NCBI GenBank assembly: GCA_041485845.1
Contig: JBGPKH010000143.1
Span: 1-16,223 of the forward strand
Length of the DNA: 16,223 nt
Reading direction: 5' to 3'
DNA from: OMOG01 sp041485845
Lineage (GTDB): Bacteria; Acidobacteriota; Terriglobia; Bryobacterales; Bryobacteraceae
In this document: piece by piece, positions 11,852 through 16,223 of the stretch
How positions within the stretch are numbered: position 1 is the first letter of the stretch
Layout of the letters: each line of letters starts with the position of its first letter
Notes under the pieces: model-generated
Database searches by the model: none
What the model was told of the DNA's origin: nothing
Seen by the model: the letters and a program-made list of their open reading frames with translations, nothing else
Translations under genes and position numbers: made by a program

Positions 11852-13174
11852 ACACGCGCGCGGCGCGCCCTGCGCTGGCTGAAAAGTCACTTTCAACAAC
11901 TGCGCGATAATGCCCGCCAAATCGGTGTTCGCCACGGTTCCCACGTGAGACCCCGGCCGGATTCCCGCGCCCTGAGCCACCAGGATGGCGTCCATGTCCG
12001 GGTCGGAATTCAGATACCCATGGTTGCCCGGCGTTGCGCCCGGATTGACGCCGGCCACCACGTCGCCCTTCGTCGCCGGATCGAAGGCATAACCCGAGGC
12101 GGCCGCCAGCACCATGTCCGACATGCGTCCCTGGCTGGTTGCCGCAGGGTAGCCGTACGCCGCGTAGTCGGCCGGCAGAATCACCTTAGCGATGCCAGGG
12201 ACATTCGCGAAGGCCTCCTTCAGGACCTTGAGAGTCGCTTCGCGCTTCGACTCGCGCGTGACATACACCATTGCCGTCCCGCCTTCAGCCACCACCCAGG
12301 CGTCGCAATCCACCTGTCCGCCCTCATCGCGCAGCAGTCCTTTCTCGCGCAGCAGCGCGTTGGCGCGAATCACGTGTTGATAGGTCTTGAATCCGTGATC
12401 CGACACCACCAGCACGGTGGTCCGCTCGCGAATGCCCGCGCGCTCGAGGGCGTCGAGAACACGCTGCACCTGGCGGTCTGCCAGAATGAGCGACGTATTG
12501 CTTGCCAGCGAATCCGCGCCATATCGGTGCTGCACCGAATCGGTGGTCAACAGGTGATAGAGCAGCAGGTTCGGCTTGTGCTTCTCGATGATATGCACCG
12601 CCGCCCGCGTCCAGATCTCATCCTTCATGGTGATCGGCGCCTTCGGGAAGGCTTGCAGCTCCTCGGCTGTGAGGACGCCGCCGGCCACCATCTCGCGTTC
12701 CACCTGGCCCTCTGCCCGCGGCACTTCGGCAAACGACCAGTTCACCGACGCCGCGTGGTAGACCGCCACCCAATCCACCTCGGCCACGGTCAGACCGGCG
12801 TCATGCGCCGCATCGTAGACGGTCCGCGCCTGCACCAGCTCGTTTTTGGGGACCCAAGGCTCGACGCGCAGCGGCTTGCCCTCGCCCGGCCGCACGGGAA
12901 GGCCGTTGTACAGGATGCCGTGTTGAACGGCGGTCCCTCCGGTGATCATCGCGGTGTGGTTGGGCCACGTGACCGTGGGATTGATCGGCTTCAGCGCGTC
13001 CGCCACCGCGCCTTCGCGGATCAGCTTGCGCAACACCGGCAACGGGAGATTTGGATCGCGCAGGGATCTGGCGGGAAACCCGTCCAGGCTGATCAACACG
13101 ACATGTCGGTCGGTCTGCCCGGGCAACCCCCACGAACCAACCAGAAAGCTCGAGATCAGTACGATTTTCTTCAT
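11837..13174 (-). CDS. Secreted NPP-type phosphodiesterase (alkaline phosphatase superfamily)
   Basis: A 445-residue ectonucleotide pyrophosphatase/phosphodiesterase-like enzyme predicted to hydrolyse phosphodiester or pyrophosphate bonds outside the cytoplasm with two zinc ions. MKKIVLISSFLVGSWGLPGQ is the signal peptide. All metal ligands and the nucleophile are visible: Asp31 in ISLDGFP, Thr69 in NPTVTWPNHT (nucleophile), Asp212 and His216 in TTDSVQHRYG, Asp259-His260 in VVSDHGF, and His385 in TPGNHGYLN. The final residues (CPFCR) come from the 59-bp repeat, so the original C-terminus may have been replaced; the catalytic core is complete. The start at ATG 13174 is fixed by the signal peptide; the ribosome binding site is weak (GTGAG). 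It is transcribed divergently from the Ig-repeat gene. Confidence 0.92.
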   Translation of the reverse strand: MKKIVLISSFLVGSWGLPGQTDRHVVLISLDGFPARSLRDPNLPLPVLRKLIREGAVADALKPINPTVTWPNHTAMITGGTAVQHGILYNGLPVRPGEGKPLRVEPWVPKNELVQARTVYDAAHDAGLTVAEVDWVAVYHAASVNWSFAEVPRAEGQVEREMVAGGVLTAEELQAFPKAPITMKDEIWTRAAVHIIEKHKPNLLLYHLLTTDSVQHRYGADSLASNTSLILADRQVQRVLDALERAGIRERTTVLVVSDHGFKTYQHVIRANALLREKGLLRDEGGQVDCDAWVVAEGGTAMVYVTRESKREATLKVLKEAFANVPGIAKVILPADYAAYGYPAATSQGRMSDMVLAAASGYAFDPATKGDVVAGVNPGATPGNHGYLNSDPDMDAILVAQGAGIRPGSHVGTVANTDLAGIIAQLLKVTFQPAQGAPRACPFCR

Positions 13175-13531
13175 GTCTCACAATAGCAGCGGCCATTGCG
13201 GCCCCTCAATTGGCTTTCCATCGGTATGAAACATAAGGTCGCACTCCGGAGACGGCTCGTGCCGGAAGATGGCGCGATCGAGGACGCCGAGTTCGTGGAA
13301 ATCCTCGAACGATCCAAGGAAAGCGACGACCGCGGATTCCTGAAGCTCGGCAGCGAGACCTGGGTGTTCGAGGCCGCCGAAGGCCGCGAGGTTGAGTTTA
13401 GAGCAGCGCTGGTCGACAGCCGGGCCGTACTGGATTTCGCAGCCACCAGTGGCGCCAGGTTTGGCTGCCCCACTCCGGTGCGCCACAGAACTTGAGAGGA
13501 ATCGCCGGACCGATCCACCAGTTGGAGACCT
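13175..13531. other. Divergent spacer with competing open frames
   Basis: This 357-bp region separates the phosphodiesterase and Ig-repeat genes. It is open in several frames. A plus-strand frame from ATG 13226 (or TTG 13196) to TGA 13495 encodes about 89 charged residues (for example VPEDGAIEDAEFVEILERS) and is in the same frame as the Ig gene. A minus-strand frame ending 4 nt before the phosphodiesterase ATG reads ESAVVAFLGSFEDFHELG. Both have GC-rich third positions, neither has a ribosome binding site, and I recognise neither family. No convincing promoter pair was found. It could hold a small gene, a decayed gene or a structured element. Confidence 0.3.
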
Positions 13532-16223
13532 GTGAATCTGATTCAAGCGGCATACCTGCTCCTGCCGGCCATGGCGATGGGGGCGTCGGCGGTGAGCGTC
13601 TCGACGCCGGTGGTGCAAAGCGGCACGCCGGTATACAGCGCGCCGCTGACCTTTCTCTCGAAGGTGTCGCCGGCGGCGGCCGGCGGCGCGACGCCCACGG
13701 GAACCGTCACGTTCACGGTGGATGGCCTTCTGGGCGCGCCGCAGCCGATGGACGCAGCGGGCTCCGCCACGACCGGCATGACGTTTACGGTGGGGACGCA
13801 CTCGGTCAGCGCGTACTACAACGGCGACGGCAACTACCTGCCAGGCGCCTCCGGCACGCTGAACCTCACGGTGGACAAGGCCGCGAGCTGGGTCAGCATG
13901 GCATCCAATCCGGCGCAATTGAACCAGCCGGTGGCCATACGGGCGGCGCCGGCGCTGATGAGCCCGGCCACGTCCGCGGCTACCGGCACGGTGGATTTCA
14001 CGACCGGCGGCACGGCGATTGCGGGCTGCACGGGTGTGCCCGTACAGAACGCAGTTGCGACTTGCAACGCTACCTTTTCGCAGGTCGGGACGATCGCGGT
14101 CACGGCCAACTATAGCGGCGATGCCAACAGCAAGGCGAGCGCCGGAATCCTGCAAATGACGGTGGGGAAGGTGGTCGCGGGAACGTACGTCGCGTCGACT
14201 GCGGATGCGCTGGTGTACGGCACGCCGGTGACGATCAGCGCGCTACTTCTGGGCGCGCCGGGGGTCGCTGCGCCCACGGGGAGCATTTCCTTCGCCATGG
14301 GAAACGCGTCACTGCCGCCGGTGCCGGTGGGCGCGGATGGTAAGGCCTCGCTGACGTTTCCCTCCGGGTCGCTGGGACCGCTGGCCGCGGGGGCGTACCA
14401 GGTCGCGGCGCTGTATAGCGGCGACGATCATTATCAGGCTTCCCGGTCTTCCACTCTCAACGTCACGGTGGCGAAGGCGGCCACCACGCTGGCGCTGACG
14501 GCCACGACGACGCAGGCCGGACAGACAACGACGTTAAAGGCCACGGTGAGCGTGCCGGGCGGGGTCGCGGGCGGCACGGTGAGCATGAACAACGGCGACC
14601 TGGCGATCTGCACGGGAGTTGCGGTGCAGAACGGGACGGCCACGTGCTCGATGAAGACCGCGCAGGTGGGGACGTACACGATCAACGCCACCTACAGCGG
14701 GGACGCCAATACAGGGGCGAGCGCGGGGAGCCTGCAGTTGGGCGTGAGCAAAGCAGCGGCTGGAATCTCCGCGGGCTACACTCCGGCCGCGCCGGCGTTC
14801 GGTTTGCCGGTCACGCTCACTGCCGTGGTGACGGGCGCGGAGGGGCAGGCGGCGCCTACGGGTACGGTGGCGTTTACGGACGGCGCGGCGGGACTCGGCG
14901 TCGGGCCTGTGGGCGGCGACGGCAAGGCCTCGGTGGCGGCGCTGTTGAGCGTAGGGACGCACAGCGTGGTGGCGGTGTATAGCGGCGACGCGAATTACCA
15001 GGCCGCGACGGCGTCCGCGGTCGGCATGGTGGTGGGGAAGGCCGCGACTACGCTGGCGCTGACGGCTACGCCGGCGCAGGTGGGGCAGACCACGACGCTG
15101 AAAGCGACGGTCGTGGTGGCGGGCTCGGGCGGCGGAGCCGGCGGGACGGTGAGCATGAACGCGGGCGACGTGGCGATCTGCAGCGGAGTTGCGGTGCAGA
15201 ACGGGAGCGCCACGTGCTCGCTGAAGATCGCGCAGTTCGGGACGTACGCCATCAGCGCCAGCTACAGCGGGGACGCCAATACCGCGGCGAGCACGGGCAG
15301 CTTGCAGTTCAGCGTGAGCAAAGCGGCGGCTGGAATTTCCACGGGCTACACGCCGGCTGCGCCAGTGTATGGCGCGGCGGTGACCATCACGGCGTCGGTG
15401 ACGGGCGCGGAGGGGCAGGCGGCGCCTGGCGGAACGGTGGCGTTCACGGACGGGCTGGCGGCGCTCGGCACGGCGGCGGTGGGCGCGGACGGGCGGGCCG
15501 CGGTGGCGCTGCCGCTGAGCGTGGGGACGCACAGCATCGTGGCGGTGTACAGCGGGGACGCGAATTACCAGGGCGCGAGCGCGGCGGCGGTGAGTATCGT
15601 AGTGGGGAAGGCCGCGACCAGCACGGCGATAGCGGCGAATCCCGCGCAGGCCGGACAGCCGGTGACCGTGAGAGCCGCGGTGACGGTGGTGAGTCCGGGG
15701 AGCGGCACGGCCGGCGGGACGGTGGACTTCAGCAACGGCGGAAAGGCGATTGCGGGGTGTACGGGGGTTGCCGTGCAGAACGGGGTCGCAGTGTGCAGCA
15801 CCAGCCTTGCGCAGCTTGGCGACTACACGATTGCCGCGGGCTACAGCGGCGATGCGAATACCGGGGCCAGCACGGCGACGTTGTCCATCTCCGTGAGCAA
15901 GGCGGTGGCGGGGTTCTATACGGCGACATCCCTGAGCGCGCCGCCTTTCGGGGCACCGGTGACGGTGAACGCGCTTCTGCTGGGCGCGGCGGGCGTGGCT
16001 GCGCCCGGCGGGACGGTGGCGTTTTCGGACGGTGCGGCCGCGCTGGCGACGGTACCGGTGGGCGCGGACGGCCGGGCCTCGCTGGTGTTGGGCACCGCTG
16101 CTCCGCTGAGTGTCGGGGCGCACAGCATCGGAGCGGTCGATAGCGGCGATGCGAACTACCAGACGGCGCCGGCGCCGGCGCTCAACGTAGTGGTGGCGAA
16201 GGCGGCGACCAGCGTCGCGTTGA
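13532..16223 (+). CDS. Secreted Ig-like repeat protein, 3' end outside window
   Basis: The frame runs 897 codons from GTG 13532 to the window edge with no stop, so the protein is partial. TTGGAG lies 4 nt before the GTG, and an in-frame TGA at 13493 rules out a longer start. MNLIQAAYLLLPAMAMGASA is signal-like but lacks the usual basic residue. Nine complete Ig-like (Big_3/Ig-like repeat) domains and the start of a tenth follow, each closing with an 'YSGDANY'-like strand and a V-x-K-A junction. Two types alternate. Type A (from residues 116, 315, 503 and 693) has a conserved Cys pair (AICTGVAVQNGTATC). Type B lacks Cys and has GTVAFTDG plus GTHS. Such proteins are surface or secreted adhesion/scaffold proteins. 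No enzyme domain is seen in this part. Confidence 0.9.
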   Translation, partial: MNLIQAAYLLLPAMAMGASAVSVSTPVVQSGTPVYSAPLTFLSKVSPAAAGGATPTGTVTFTVDGLLGAPQPMDAAGSATTGMTFTVGTHSVSAYYNGDGNYLPGASGTLNLTVDKAASWVSMASNPAQLNQPVAIRAAPALMSPATSAATGTVDFTTGGTAIAGCTGVPVQNAVATCNATFSQVGTIAVTANYSGDANSKASAGILQMTVGKVVAGTYVASTADALVYGTPVTISALLLGAPGVAAPTGSISFAMGNASLPPVPVGADGKASLTFPSGSLGPLAAGAYQVAALYSGDDHYQASRSSTLNVTVAKAATTLALTATTTQAGQTTTLKATVSVPGGVAGGTVSMNNGDLAICTGVAVQNGTATCSMKTAQVGTYTINATYSGDANTGASAGSLQLGVSKAAAGISAGYTPAAPAFGLPVTLTAVVTGAEGQAAPTGTVAFTDGAAGLGVGPVGGDGKASVAALLSVGTHSVVAVYSGDANYQAATASAVGMVVGKAATTLALTATPAQVGQTTTLKATVVVAGSGGGAGGTVSMNAGDVAICSGVAVQNGSATCSLKIAQFGTYAISASYSGDANTAASTGSLQFSVSKAAAGISTGYTPAAPVYGAAVTITASVTGAEGQAAPGGTVAFTDGLAALGTAAVGADGRAAVALPLSVGTHSIVAVYSGDANYQGASAAAVSIVVGKAATSTAIAANPAQAGQPVTVRAAVTVVSPGSGTAGGTVDFSNGGKAIAGCTGVAVQNGVAVCSTSLAQLGDYTIAAGYSGDANTGASTATLSISVSKAVAGFYTATSLSAPPFGAPVTVNALLLGAAGVAAPGGTVAFSDGAAALATVPVGADGRASLVLGTAAPLSVGAHSIGAVDSGDANYQTAPAPALNVVVAKAATSVAL
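13877..16201 (+). repeat. Tandem two-domain repeats, period about 564-597 bp
   Basis: Equivalent lysine codons at domain-pair boundaries lie at 13877, 14474, 15038, 15608 and 16199, giving periods of 597, 564, 570 and 591 bp. The pairs starting at 14474 and 15038 are clearly similar at DNA level (for instance GTTGCGGTGCAGAACGGGA in both), whereas the first pair is much more diverged. This suggests recent duplication or gene conversion in the middle of the array. Confidence 0.8.

Noticed and set aside
9281..13186. Long plus-strand frames opposite the oxidoreductase (to 11176) and the phosphodiesterase (11813-13186)
   Set aside because: Shadows of clearly identified minus-strand genes; one would also cross the toxin gene, the 59-bp repeat and a promoter.
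13178..16143. Long minus-strand and alternative plus-strand frames across the Ig-repeat gene
   Set aside because: Stop-free reading in several frames follows from the Gly/Ala/Thr-rich, GC-rich repeats. Only the frame starting at 13532 gives regular Ig domains with SGD signatures.
1..16223. CRISPR array, tRNA, rRNA or known riboswitch
   Set aside because: Reading both strands showed no regularly spaced short repeats with unique spacers, no tRNA cloverleaf with a TTCRANY-type loop and no recognised riboswitch core. A covariance-model scan would be needed to exclude weak RNA matches.

Overview
The window is high-GC bacterial DNA with no rRNA, tRNA, CRISPR array or intact transposon. Gene content and style suggest an Acidobacteriota chromosome, probably of the Bryobacterales/Solibacter type. 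The clues are secreted S9 peptidases with RGG-rich inserts, a Tat-exported Gfo/Idh/MocA oxidoreductase, a multiheme cytochrome with TPR repeats, a giant Ig-repeat protein and scattered 'GGGACAGGCC' hairpins. This assignment is inference from content, not from a marker gene.

Layout: (1) 154-4529, minus strand: two tandem secreted S9 serine peptidases (DPP4-like and acylaminoacyl/oligopeptidase-like). (2) 4530-5089: a repeat-rich spacer with two hairpin elements, a pair of related palindromes and a possible 50-residue membrane protein. (3) 5090-7640, plus strand: a DHDPS/NAL-fold protein that has lost its aldolase catalytic residues, translationally coupled to a secreted alpha/beta-hydrolase with an extra C-terminal domain. 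(4) 7713-10744, minus strand: a Tat-exported oxidoreductase overlapping by 4 nt a seven-heme, TPR-containing c-type cytochrome; a convergent hairpin lies between blocks 3 and 4. (5) 10751-11851: a ChpBS (MazEF-family) toxin-antitoxin module with its own promoter and a palindromic operator candidate, plus a short possible integrase remnant, all bracketed by two direct copies of a 59-bp repeat that carries a promoter and a ribosome binding site. (6) 11837-13174, minus strand: a secreted NPP/alkaline-phosphatase-superfamily phosphodiesterase. (7) 13532 to the window end, plus strand: the first 897 codons of a secreted protein made of alternating Ig-like domains, with no stop inside the window.

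Most products are predicted to leave the cytoplasm (peptidases, esterase, phosphodiesterase, Tat oxidoreductase, cytochrome, Ig protein). This fits a soil scavenger that breaks down peptides, esters, phosphodiesters and sugar derivatives outside the cytoplasm. The least ordinary items are the pseudo-aldolase/esterase pair, the promoter-bearing 59-bp repeats around the toxin-antitoxin module, and a dispersed hairpin that has become part of the cytochrome's reading frame.
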